Of a stretch of DNA of 33,001 nucleotides, positions 1 to 9,038 are shown in pieces. The first letter of the stretch is position 1, and every line of letters begins with the position of its first letter. The stretch is from assembly GCA_003213455.1 (NCBI GenBank), contig QCMX01000008.1, positions 1 to 33,001 of the forward strand. The letters are read 5' to 3'. A program made the translations under genes and the position numbers. This stretch comes from SAR86 cluster bacterium AG-422-P06 (GTDB lineage: Bacteria; Pseudomonadota; Gammaproteobacteria; Magnimaribacterales; TMED112). Under the pieces are notes generated by a model that saw nothing but the letters and a program-made list of their open reading frames with translations, made no database searches and was not told the origin of the DNA.

Positions 1-872
1 CACCACCGCCGGTAAATAATGCACCAGAATGTTCTTCTACAAGCTTACCAAATACGCTTTATTGCTCTGTTAAACATCAAGATCTTGATCGTGAATTCTA
101 TGTGTATGTTCCAGACGGCATTGGTTCATCAATAACCTACACACCTCTTTTATTTAATCTTCATGGTTATAGAAGACAAGCTCTAGATTTTCTGGGTTAC
201 TCAGGCTTTCAATCGATTGCTGATGAAGAAAACTTTCTTGTCATTTATCCGCAAGGTTCAATTTTACCAAGTTCTGGAGAGCCGCATTGGAATGATAGTG
301 GATGGACGAGTGAAAGCCCTGCAGATGATATTGATTATATTTCTACCCTTATTGATTGGGCCTACAGCGAATACCAAATTAACCTAAGTAGAGTCTACGC
401 AACAGGTAAATCTAATGGTGGAAAGATGAGCTATCATCTAGCTTGTAATATTGGCTATAGAATTGCTGGTGTAGCTTCTGTAGGTGGCTCTATGACACCT
501 AACACTTATTCAAACTGTAACCCCAGTCAACCAACTTCAATATTCCATATCCATGGAGATGATGACACAGTAGTGCCTTATGAAGGAAACTGGCGCTCAA
601 CCTCTGTGCCCGATATGATGACTTATTGGAAAGATTACAATAACTGCCAAGTGCAAAATATCATTACGCTACCAGATGTAAATAATGATGGTGATGCTGG
701 TTCAATTTACCAAGACAGTCAATGTTTGAATGATGTTTATGTTGAGCTGTTTCTAATGGAAGGAATGGGGCATGATTGGCCAACAGATTTCAATGAATAT
801 GACATTATTGCAGCTGACGAGATTTGGGATTTTTTGAAACAATTTGATATCAATGGAAAAATTAATTTCTAA
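1..872 (+). CDS. Secreted PHB depolymerase / feruloyl esterase-like alpha/beta hydrolase (LpqC-type), truncated at left window edge
   Basis: The track ORF begins at GTG 102, but the frame is open upstream to position 3 (…PPPVNNAPECSSTSLPNTLYCSVKHQDLDREFYVYVPDG). Shows FNLHGY oxyanion region, GKSNGG nucleophile elbow, HIHGDDDTVVPY and GMGHDWP catalytic His region. Confidence 0.85.
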   Translation, partial: PPPVNNAPECSSTSLPNTLYCSVKHQDLDREFYVYVPDGIGSSITYTPLLFNLHGYRRQALDFLGYSGFQSIADEENFLVIYPQGSILPSSGEPHWNDSGWTSESPADDIDYISTLIDWAYSEYQINLSRVYATGKSNGGKMSYHLACNIGYRIAGVASVGGSMTPNTYSNCNPSQPTSIFHIHGDDDTVVPYEGNWRSTSVPDMMTYWKDYNNCQVQNIITLPDVNNDGDAGSIYQDSQCLNDVYVELFLMEGMGHDWPTDFNEYDIIAADEIWDFLKQFDINGKINF

Positions 873-1314
873 AAATACTTTATTTAAATTAAGCCTGGTC
901 TTAGCAACATTTTTTATTGCCTGGACAGGTGGGCTATCAACCATATATACAGATTGGACTTGGTATGAAAGTTTAAGCAAACCTAGCTTCAATCCACCAA
1001 ATTATCTTTTTGGTATTGTCTGGCCAATTTTATATCTTCTGATGTCAATCGTTAGTTTTCTCAATGCTAATACAATTTATAAATTATATTTTTTACAACT
1101 TTTTGTTAATGGCCTGTGGAGCTGGATATTTTTTGCATTTCAAAGTATTGGATTAGCCTTTCTCGATATTGTGGTTCTAATTTTTTTAAATATTTTAATA
1201 ATGAAACAATTAAGAGCTAAGGAAGCTTGGCTGAGTTTGATCCTTTACACACCTTATATTCTCTGGATTACTTTTGCATCAATTTTGAACTTATCAATCT
1301 TGATACTTAATTAG
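853..1314 (+). CDS. tspO: TspO/MBR family tryptophan-rich sensory protein
   Basis: W-rich multi-TM protein with WYESLSKPSFNPPNYLFGIVWPILYLLM signature. The TTG at 844 gives MIS; ATG at 853 is the likelier start. Confidence 0.88.
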   Translation: MEKLISKNTLFKLSLVLATFFIAWTGGLSTIYTDWTWYESLSKPSFNPPNYLFGIVWPILYLLMSIVSFLNANTIYKLYFLQLFVNGLWSWIFFAFQSIGLAFLDIVVLIFLNILIMKQLRAKEAWLSLILYTPYILWITFASILNLSILILN

Positions 1315-2462
1315 GTATTCTCTAGTTTTTTTATTTCGGCATCTGCATCGTAATTCCATATTTTTCTCATGTTTGATTTTGCAACTGAGGTATACCGAAT
1401 GAACATATTTCTAAAGAAAACTATTACAGGATTTGTTAGGTGGTATATTTTTCCTTGCAATAAAGATTGAGCTTGAATCTCATTTGTCCTTTTCAGTCTA
1501 ATTTTTTCATATTTCTGCTGAATGACTCTAAAATTACCTTGATACTTACTAACAAGCATTCCAAACGTATATCCGTCTTCTATAGCCATACAACCACCTT
1601 GACCCAGAAAAGGCACCATGGGATGTGCAGCATCTCCCAATAGGGTAATATTTTTGATGTAGATTGAATTTAATGGGGGTCTTATATAAATACCCCATTT
1701 ATAAATATCTGTACTCGAATCTATCATCGAGAATATTTCCTGATCAAATGTCTTAAAATCGTTAAGCATTTCTTCTTTAGAAGCTAATAATTTCCATGAA
1801 TCATTTACAGAATCCTTATTCTTAACAACAGCTGTCATGCTTATTTTTCCTTTTTCATTGGCTGGATAAACCACAATATGTTTGCCATTGCCTAAATGGA
1901 ATTTTCCATCTAATAATTCTCCTGTACCGGTGGCACGCCATGCATGGTAACCGCTGTAAACAGGTTCTCCTGTATCGGGAAAGTATTCTTCTCTAATAGG
2001 TGATTTGATTCCGTCACACCCTAAAACATGCTTAACGTTGTAACTAAGATTATTTTTAAAATTTAATTGCACTTTGTTTTGATCAAGATTGCTAAAATCA
2101 TGATTAAAAAGAATTTCACCACCCAGCTGGATATATTTATCGTAAAGAATTTGCAGTAAATTCTGTCTTGTAGATGTTATGAATTCTTTATCGCCACTAA
2201 TTTCTCCAATCTTCTTATTTTTATAATGAAATATAAATTTTTGAGGGGAAAATGATGTCTTAATAAACTTATTTTTTAAATCTAATTTATCTAATATGCG
2301 TATAGCATTTGGTGATACAGAAATACCAGCACCATGTTCATTAAGTTGCTTTGATCTTTCAAAAATTACAGTTTTATGACCTTGCTCTAGTAGTGTACAG
2401 CCTGCTGTTAATCCAGAGATACCACCGCCAACTATTCCAATATGAGATGAATAATCAGACAT
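1311..2462 (-). CDS. FAD-dependent monooxygenase (salicylate hydroxylase / UbiH-like)
   Basis: N-terminal GIVGGGISGLTAGCTL Rossmann GxGxxG, GD motif TLLGDAAHPMVPFLGQGGCMAIEDG. Confidence 0.9.
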   Translation of the reverse strand: MSDYSSHIGIVGGGISGLTAGCTLLEQGHKTVIFERSKQLNEHGAGISVSPNAIRILDKLDLKNKFIKTSFSPQKFIFHYKNKKIGEISGDKEFITSTRQNLLQILYDKYIQLGGEILFNHDFSNLDQNKVQLNFKNNLSYNVKHVLGCDGIKSPIREEYFPDTGEPVYSGYHAWRATGTGELLDGKFHLGNGKHIVVYPANEKGKISMTAVVKNKDSVNDSWKLLASKEEMLNDFKTFDQEIFSMIDSSTDIYKWGIYIRPPLNSIYIKNITLLGDAAHPMVPFLGQGGCMAIEDGYTFGMLVSKYQGNFRVIQQKYEKIRLKRTNEIQAQSLLQGKIYHLTNPVIVFFRNMFIRYTSVAKSNMRKIWNYDADAEIKKLENT

Positions 2463-2466
2463 TTAT

Positions 2467-2910
2467 TTATAAAGATTTAAATACGTTTTTGATATTAGAA
2501 AGCATATCAGGGTTTCCTTCAAAGCTTTTGATATTTTCATCAGGTGCATTCCATTCTGATGAAGATTTAGCAAAGAAGCTAGATTCTACTTTTAGCCAAC
2601 TTGAATCATCCAAGGTTCCTGCTTTTATGAATCTTATCATTGGTAGTTCTTTGGCATAGCTCACAATACCAGAACCACAATTTTCACAAAAACCTCTTCT
2701 TATAGTTGTGCCCAAACTTCCCTTACTTTCATAAAATTTAATATCGCCATCAATGTTTAGCTTTTTATTGGGTACATATATGATTGTTGCCTTTCCACAA
2801 CCTGTAGCTCTTTGACAGTCTTTACAATGACAATGGTGCGCGGACAGTACGTCTTCTTGCTTAAAGCTGTAATTAATTTTGCCACACTGACAACTTCCTG
2901 TCTGATACAT
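2467..2910 (-). CDS. GFA family protein (Gfa-like, CENP-V/GFA domain)
   Basis: Cys pattern GSCQCGKINY…HCHCKDCQRATG…FCENCGSGI. Confidence 0.9.
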   Translation of the reverse strand: MYQTGSCQCGKINYSFKQEDVLSAHHCHCKDCQRATGCGKATIIYVPNKKLNIDGDIKFYESKGSLGTTIRRGFCENCGSGIVSYAKELPMIRFIKAGTLDDSSWLKVESSFFAKSSSEWNAPDENIKSFEGNPDMLSNIKNVFKSL

Positions 2911-2934
2911 TTTCTATAACCTAGAGAGTCTAGT

Positions 2935-3318
2935 TTATGTTTTTTTCTTATTGTGTGTAAGAGCAACTTTAACGTCTTTAAGTAATAGCGCTGCAATACT
3001 CAAGAGTAAGATTGAACCAGCTTCGAAGACTAATTGTTCAGGCATAGAATCTTTGCCTTGCAGAACAATTAGCCTCGCAAGGGCAGTTATACCAATAAAT
3101 AGAGGGTAAATTACAGGGAGCACGTGGCTTCTGAAATAAATAGCAACCATCCCCAGAACCTCTGCATAAATGAACATTAGAAGTAGATCTGCAAGTTCTA
3201 TAGAGCCTCTTTCATAAACATCGTACAGTTCGAAACCAACTGCACCTAATGTCATTATTGCGATGATAGATAAGATTAAATCTTCGAGGTACTCAAATAA
3301 CCTATTTATTCTGTTCAT
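2935..3318 (-). CDS. Phosphate-starvation-inducible PsiE-like membrane protein
   Basis: ~127 aa multi-TM protein with PsiE-like pattern (LLMFIYAEVLGMVAIYFRSH…PLFIGITALARLIV). Confidence 0.75.
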   Translation of the reverse strand: MNRINRLFEYLEDLILSIIAIMTLGAVGFELYDVYERGSIELADLLLMFIYAEVLGMVAIYFRSHVLPVIYPLFIGITALARLIVLQGKDSMPEQLVFEAGSILLLSIAALLLKDVKVALTHNKKKT

Positions 3319-3350
3319 AGAAATTTATATAGGGATGTTTTAAGAAGTTT

Positions 3351-3551
3351 CTAGTTTTTACTATGAGGTGGCAGTTTTGCTTCGACAAACCATTCATGTT
3401 TTCTTTTTGCAGGATTGAACTTTTTAATTCTCAGTTTCTCGTTTTCTTGAATGAATTTCTTAGTTTTGACGACAGTATAGTGATAGGTGTGGCTATCTCT
3501 GGTTTCGCCTTCAGGAATTAAATAAACTTTTTGTTGTTTGTTTGCTGCCAT
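3351..3551 (-). CDS. rpmG: Ribosomal protein L33-like protein (divergent, zinc-free type)
   Basis: KLRIKKFNPAKRKHEWFVEAKL resembles the gammaproteobacterial L33 C-terminus ([22 protein letters not shown], recalled from E. coli). Start taken at internal ATG (MAANKQQ…); the track ORF starts at 3575. Confidence 0.7.
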   Translation of the reverse strand: MAANKQQKVYLIPEGETRDSHTYHYTVVKTKKFIQENEKLRIKKFNPAKRKHEWFVEAKLPPHSKN

Positions 3552-3595
3552 AAATGCGTACTGTACAATAAACATTGTAACTTTTCACTATTTTT

Positions 3596-3961
3596 ATGAA
3601 ATATAAAACAATTAACTCTGAAAAATTTAATACACCATATTCAGATGCCATAGAAATAGGCAATATTATCGAATTCTCTGGAATGCTAGGTAATGATGAG
3701 AATGGCCTTGTAGAGGGTGGATTTGAGACTGAGTTGCATCAAATTTTTAAGAATTTAGCAACTGGCCTGGCTCATTATGATTTGAGTTATAAAAACGTTA
3801 TTAAAGCCAAAATACTTCTATCAGATATAAGTTTTATGCCTAAGCTAAATGAGATTTATTTGAGTTACTTTCAAAAACCACTCCCGATAAGAACTACTTT
3901 TGCTGTATCAGGTTTGCCTTTCGGTGCAGATGTAGAAATTGAATTTACAGCAAAAAAATGA
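3596..3961 (+). CDS. ridA: RidA/YjgF family enamine/imine deaminase
   Basis: FSGMLG…, C-terminal PIRTTFAVSGLPFGADVEIEFTA typical of RidA family. Confidence 0.88.
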   Translation: MKYKTINSEKFNTPYSDAIEIGNIIEFSGMLGNDENGLVEGGFETELHQIFKNLATGLAHYDLSYKNVIKAKILLSDISFMPKLNEIYLSYFQKPLPIRTTFAVSGLPFGADVEIEFTAKK

Positions 3962-4998
3962 AAAAAACTTATTTAAATGAGTTTCATTCTGCTCATAACG
4001 GCAATTTAGTTGATTTTTCTGGTTGGGAGATGCCCATTAACTATGGTTCTCAAATAAATGAACATAATGAAGTTAGGGCTAATGTTGGGGTTTTTGATGT
4101 TTCACATATGGCAGTTTTCGATTTCCTTGGGGATAACCAAGTAGAATTCCTTAGAAAACTACTGCCCAATGATGTAAATAAAATCCTGAATGACGAAAGA
4201 GCACTTTACTCACCGCTCTTAAACGAAAATGGACGAATTCTAGATGATTTAATTGTTTACCATACTGGCAATAATAATTTTAGAATTATCTCCAATTGCG
4301 CCACAAGACAACAGAATAAGCTTTGGTTTAACGAAAATGCTGAGCAGTTTGGGGTTGAAGTAAATTTTCAAGAAGATGCCTCAATTATTGCTCTACAAGG
4401 ACCAAATTCAGATAAGATTCTTTCATCTTTATATTCCATAGATCTAAAAAACTTTCATATCTATCAAGATGAAGAAGTAATGATTGCAAGAACCGGTTAC
4501 ACAGGAGAGATAGGCTATGAAATTATCTCTAATCAAGAAAAGGGTCTTGAGTTATGGAATCACTTCATTAGCAAGGATGTAAGGCCTATTGGTCTTGCTG
4601 CTAGGGATACGCTCAGACTCGAAGCAGGTCTTAATCTGTACGGTTCTGATATGAGTATCGATAATCATCCATACGAATCTAATCTTGGTTGGACTATTGA
4701 CAATACTGATACAAATAGAGCTTACATTGGTAAAGAAAGTATAGCTAATGAGACTAACACAAAGAAACTTATTGGTTTCTATACTGAAGAGCGAGGAGTT
4801 CTTCGAGCTGGATCTAAAGTTTATTTTCCAGGAGGTGAGGGTGTTGTAACCAGCGGCACATGGAGCCCAACATTCAAAAAAAATATTGGTTTTTGTCGAG
4901 TTGATGCTAATTACCCTGCCCAAGGCAATGCTCTGCTAAGAGATAAAGAGATTAATTTACATTTTTGTGAGACAAATTTTTTAAAGCATTTAAAATAA
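3958..4998 (+). CDS. gcvT: Glycine cleavage system aminomethyltransferase (T protein)
   Basis: [47 protein letters not shown] motifs; followed by gcvH and gcvP. ATGA overlap with ridA. Confidence 0.95.
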   Translation: MKKTYLNEFHSAHNGNLVDFSGWEMPINYGSQINEHNEVRANVGVFDVSHMAVFDFLGDNQVEFLRKLLPNDVNKILNDERALYSPLLNENGRILDDLIVYHTGNNNFRIISNCATRQQNKLWFNENAEQFGVEVNFQEDASIIALQGPNSDKILSSLYSIDLKNFHIYQDEEVMIARTGYTGEIGYEIISNQEKGLELWNHFISKDVRPIGLAARDTLRLEAGLNLYGSDMSIDNHPYESNLGWTIDNTDTNRAYIGKESIANETNTKKLIGFYTEERGVLRAGSKVYFPGGEGVVTSGTWSPTFKKNIGFCRVDANYPAQGNALLRDKEINLHFCETNFLKHLK

Positions 4999-5003
4999 GT
5001 TCC

Positions 5004-5390
5004 ATGGCAAAAGTTCCTAGTAATTTAAAATTTTTAGATTCTCATGAATGGGCTAGAGTAGAGGATGACGGTACTGTCACAGTCGGTATTTCTGATCACG
5101 CTCAAGAACTTCTAGGTGATATTGTATTTGTAGAATTACCAGAGGTTGGGAAAGAAATATCTCAGAGTTCAGATATAGCAATCGTTGAGTCGGTAAAAGC
5201 TGCTTCTGATGTTTATTCACCATTAACAGGGGAAGTAACAGAAATTAATGAAGCTCTAAATGATAATCCTGAAATAATTAACTCCTCTCCATATGAAGAT
5301 GGTTGGTTTTTTAAAATTAAGCCTCAAGATATAAGTGAAATGGAGAAACTTTTAGATGCTGCTGCATATGAAAGTTCAAGTGAAGGTTAA
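5004..5390 (+). CDS. gcvH: Glycine cleavage system H protein
   Basis: [37 protein letters not shown]…[18 protein letters not shown] lipoyl-lysine site. Confidence 0.97.
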   Translation: MAKVPSNLKFLDSHEWARVEDDGTVTVGISDHAQELLGDIVFVELPEVGKEISQSSDIAIVESVKAASDVYSPLTGEVTEINEALNDNPEIINSSPYEDGWFFKIKPQDISEMEKLLDAAAYESSSEG

Positions 5391-5405
5391 TTATTTTTTC
5401 TAAAA

Positions 5406-8219
5406 ATGACTGATAAATCAAAAGATTTTTCTCATAGACATATTGGGCTCAAAGACTCAGATATTCAGAATATTTTGCATGACTTAGGATATTCCAATCT
5501 AGATGCTTTCCTCGAAGATTTAATGCCCAAGTCAATCTATGATCTTGATTCTATTGAATTACCTAAACCACTTGATGAGTCTTCTGCACTTAAGAAGCTC
5601 AAAGCTATATCAAAACAAAATAAAGTTTTGAAAAGCTTTATCGGCCAAGGTTTTTATAACTGTAATGTGCCTACTGTCATAAAAAGAAATGTTTTTGAAA
5701 ATCCTGGCTGGTATACATCATATACACCATATCAACCTGAAATAGCTCAAGGCAGGTTGGAAGCATTGATGAACTATCAGACTATGGTTTCTGACTTAAC
5801 TTTAATGGATATATCAAATGCTTCTTTGCTGGACGAGCCAACTGCAGCAGCTGAAGCGATGATGATGGCAAATAGAGTATCAAAATCAAAATCAAAAAAA
5901 TTCTTTATTCATAGTAGCTGCTTCAATCAAACTATCTCCGTTATGAAAAGCAGAGCAAAGCCGCTAAATATTGAAATCATTGTTGGCGAAGAAATGGATC
6001 AAACAACAGAGTATTTTGGATGCTACTACCAATATCCAAATGCTGATGGTGGTATTGATGATCTAACACCTATATCTCAGAGAATACATGAATGTAATGG
6101 AATATTTATTGTTGGGACTGATTTATTGGCTTTGACACTTTTAAAAGCACCAGGTGAATTTGATGCCGATATTGTTATAGGGTCAGCTCAGAGATTTGGG
6201 GTGCCAATGGGTTTTGGCGGACCTCATGCAGGATTTATGGCTGTAAAGGATTGTTTTAAAAGATCTTTGCCAGGTAGACTCATTGGCTTAACACAAGATC
6301 AACAGGGCAGACCATGTTATAGGCTTGCACTTCAAACCAGAGAACAACATATTAGAAGAGAAAAAGCGACCAGTAATATTTGTACAGCTCAAGCACTGCT
6401 TGCAATAATGTCAGGTTTTTACGCCATTTATCATGGCCCAGATGGGTTAAAAGGTATTGCTGAGAGAGTTAATAATCTCACAACAAAACTTGCTAACAAT
6501 CTTATTAAAAAAGGGTTTAAGCTCAAGCATGAAAACTTTTTTGACACAATTGTAATTGAAGTAGATGATGCTGATCATGTACACAAACTAGCCCTTGAAA
6601 AGAAATTAAACTTTAGAAAAATTTCTACAAACTTTGTTGGTATAAGTATTGATGAAACAACTCAAGAAGAAGACATTAACTTAATTGCTGAAATTTTTAG
6701 TGGTGCTAATAATTCAAACAAAATTATTGAAGAATCTATTCCACAAAACTTAACAAGAGAAACATTATTTTTAACACATGAAGTATTCAATTCTCACCAT
6801 TCAGAAACACAATTATTGAGATATATCAGGAGTTTATGCGATAAAGATATTGCTTTAGATAGATCAATGATTCCTTTGGGTTCATGCACTATGAAACTAA
6901 ATTCAACCTCTGAAATGATACCAGTAGGATGGAATGGATTTGCCAATGTTCATCCTCACTCACCAGTTGATCAGGTTCAAGGCTATATAAAGCTAATAAA
7001 AGACCTAGAAGAGTGGCTAGCCAACATAACAGGTTATAAAGCTATATCACTTCAGCCTAATGCAGGCTCTCAAGGCGAGTATGCCGGTTTATTGGCAATA
7101 GATAGCTACCACAAAGCAAATAATGATAATTCAAGGAATATATGCCTGATTCCAGAATCAGCACATGGAACCAACCCTGCATCTGCACAAATGGTTGGTT
7201 ATGAAGTTGTAGTAATTGATTGCGATGAGAACGGTGATATTGATATGACCGATCTAAAAAATAAGGCAGAACAACATTCAAAAAATATTGCTGCGATGAT
7301 GATTACTTATCCATCAACACATGGGGTCTTTGAAGAGCACGTAAGAGATGTGTGTGAACTAATACATGGTTACGGAGGTTTTATTTACATTGATGGTGCC
7401 AATTTTAATGCAATGGTTGGTATGTGCTATCCAGGGAAATTTGGTGGAGATGTTTCACATCTAAATTTACATAAAACCTTTTGCATTCCTCACGGTGGCG
7501 GTGGGCCTGGTGTTGGACCAATAGGTGTAGTAGAAAAACTTTCACCTTACCTCCCAAAAGATCCTTTAACTGAAGATGAAGCAGGCTATGCAATTTCAGG
7601 CACCAACTATGGTAGTGCTAGTATCTTGCCCATTAGCTGGATGTATATAGCTATGATGGGCTTGGATTCACTTAGAAAAGCAACTCAAGTAGCAATTCTG
7701 AGCACAAACTACATAGCCAAAAGACTTAGCGAACACTATAAAATTTTATATACAGGGAAAAATAATCTAGTAGCGCATGAGTGCATAATCGATGTCAGGC
7801 CATTTAAAGACCTATGTGGAATAGAGGCTGAAGATATTGCAAAACGACTGATAGATTATGGATTTCATGCTCCAACAATGTCATGGCCAGTAGCAGGTAC
7901 TCTAATGATTGAACCGACAGAGAGCGAATCTCTTGAAGAGCTTAATAGATTTTGTGATGCAATGATTGGCATTAGAGATGAAATTAAAGCTATAGAGGAG
8001 GGTAAATTAGATAAAGATGATAATCCTCTAAAAAATGCACCGCATTGCGTTGATGAGCTAATTGAAGACTGGACCCATGCGTACACAAAAAAAGAAGCAT
8101 TCTATCCAAATAGCCAAACAAAGCACCAAAAATACTGGCCTCCAGTTGGCAGAGTAGATAATGTCTACGGTGATAGAAATTTAGTTTGCACTTGCCCAAG
8201 CATCAAAGACTTCAAATAA
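5406..8219 (+). CDS. gcvP: Glycine dehydrogenase (P protein, single-chain)
   Basis: 937 aa, FRHIG-type N-terminus, LHKTFCIPHGGGGPGVGPIGV PLP-lysine motif, C-terminal YWPPVGRVDNVYGDRNLVCTCP. Confidence 0.97.
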   Translation: MTDKSKDFSHRHIGLKDSDIQNILHDLGYSNLDAFLEDLMPKSIYDLDSIELPKPLDESSALKKLKAISKQNKVLKSFIGQGFYNCNVPTVIKRNVFENPGWYTSYTPYQPEIAQGRLEALMNYQTMVSDLTLMDISNASLLDEPTAAAEAMMMANRVSKSKSKKFFIHSSCFNQTISVMKSRAKPLNIEIIVGEEMDQTTEYFGCYYQYPNADGGIDDLTPISQRIHECNGIFIVGTDLLALTLLKAPGEFDADIVIGSAQRFGVPMGFGGPHAGFMAVKDCFKRSLPGRLIGLTQDQQGRPCYRLALQTREQHIRREKATSNICTAQALLAIMSGFYAIYHGPDGLKGIAERVNNLTTKLANNLIKKGFKLKHENFFDTIVIEVDDADHVHKLALEKKLNFRKISTNFVGISIDETTQEEDINLIAEIFSGANNSNKIIEESIPQNLTRETLFLTHEVFNSHHSETQLLRYIRSLCDKDIALDRSMIPLGSCTMKLNSTSEMIPVGWNGFANVHPHSPVDQVQGYIKLIKDLEEWLANITGYKAISLQPNAGSQGEYAGLLAIDSYHKANNDNSRNICLIPESAHGTNPASAQMVGYEVVVIDCDENGDIDMTDLKNKAEQHSKNIAAMMITYPSTHGVFEEHVRDVCELIHGYGGFIYIDGANFNAMVGMCYPGKFGGDVSHLNLHKTFCIPHGGGGPGVGPIGVVEKLSPYLPKDPLTEDEAGYAISGTNYGSASILPISWMYIAMMGLDSLRKATQVAILSTNYIAKRLSEHYKILYTGKNNLVAHECIIDVRPFKDLCGIEAEDIAKRLIDYGFHAPTMSWPVAGTLMIEPTESESLEELNRFCDAMIGIRDEIKAIEEGKLDKDDNPLKNAPHCVDELIEDWTHAYTKKEAFYPNSQTKHQKYWPPVGRVDNVYGDRNLVCTCPSIKDFK

Positions 8220-8263
8220 ACTTTCTTTTTTAGTTTAATCTGTTAATATTCATCACCAATTTT

Positions 8264-9037
8264 ATGGTTAGTAAGTTAAAAATCGCACAAGACTGGTTGC
8301 CAAGATACACTGGTTCACAAATTGATGAACTTGGTGACTATATTCTTCTTACAAATTTCAAAAACTATGTGACTGCTTTTGCAGAGAGATTTAATTGTGA
8401 AATCAAAGGTGAAGGTGGAGCTATGCAAAGTGCCACTAATTCAGAAAATTTAAGCATCATAAACTTCGGTATAGGATCTCCAAATGCTGCCTTAATAATG
8501 GACTTACTGTCAGCTAAGAATCCAAAGAGCGTATTGTTTTTAGGCAAATGTGGTGGTTTAAAAGAAGCTTCTGAAATAGGAAATTTCATATTACCAATTG
8601 CTGCAATTAGAGGAGAGGGCACAACCAACGATTACTTCCCTCCAGAAGTGCCTGCATTACCATCATTTAAACTTCATAAATTTGTATCGGAGAAAATTAA
8701 AGAAGCAGGCGAAGACTATAGAACAGGCGTTATTTTCACCACTAATAGACGTTTGTGGGAACACGACAAGGCCTTCCTTAAGCGCTTAAAAAAATCTACT
8801 GCAATCGGTATTGATATGGAAGTTGCAACTATATTCATTGGTGGACATTACAATGAAATAGCAAGAGGAGCATTATTATTAGTATCAGATGTTCCAACCA
8901 CTCCTGAGGGTGTAAAGACTCAAGAATCAGACAAAAAAGTTACAAGTGAATGGGCTGAGAAACATCTGGATATTGGTATCAAATCAATGACAGAAATTGA
9001 GAAGAGTGGCGAGAGAATTAAGCACTTTAGATACTAA
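8264..9037 (+). CDS. amn: AMP nucleosidase (short, phosphorylase-superfamily form)
   Basis: FGIGSPNAALIMDLL, LFLGKCGGLK, IGIDMEVATIF, LLLVSDVPTTPEGVKT match the catalytic domain of AMP nucleosidases; lacks the long N-terminal regulatory domain of E. coli Amn. Confidence 0.82.
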   Translation: MVSKLKIAQDWLPRYTGSQIDELGDYILLTNFKNYVTAFAERFNCEIKGEGGAMQSATNSENLSIINFGIGSPNAALIMDLLSAKNPKSVLFLGKCGGLKEASEIGNFILPIAAIRGEGTTNDYFPPEVPALPSFKLHKFVSEKIKEAGEDYRTGVIFTTNRRLWEHDKAFLKRLKKSTAIGIDMEVATIFIGGHYNEIARGALLLVSDVPTTPEGVKTQESDKKVTSEWAEKHLDIGIKSMTEIEKSGERIKHFRY

Positions 9038-9038
9038 A

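Noticed and set aside
753-992. 79-aa minus-strand ORF across the hydrolase/tspO junction
   Set aside because: Overlaps two better supported genes on the plus strand; no domain.
4552-4923. 123-aa minus-strand ORF inside gcvT
   Set aside because: Antisense to a clear conserved gene; no recognisable domain; typical shadow ORF in AT-rich coding DNA.
5881-5905. aTCAAAATCAAAATCAAAAA short tandem repeat in gcvP
   Set aside because: Encodes a Ser-Lys run (SKSKSKK); ordinary low-complexity slippage site, no evidence of phase variation.
7057-8199. Several minus-strand ORFs (62-74 aa) inside gcvP
   Set aside because: Antisense to gcvP, with compositions reflecting reversed gcvP codons.
8220-8263. AAACT…AGTTT with T tract after gcvP as a possible terminator
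   Set aside because: Only a 5-bp A/T-rich stem; too weak to call.
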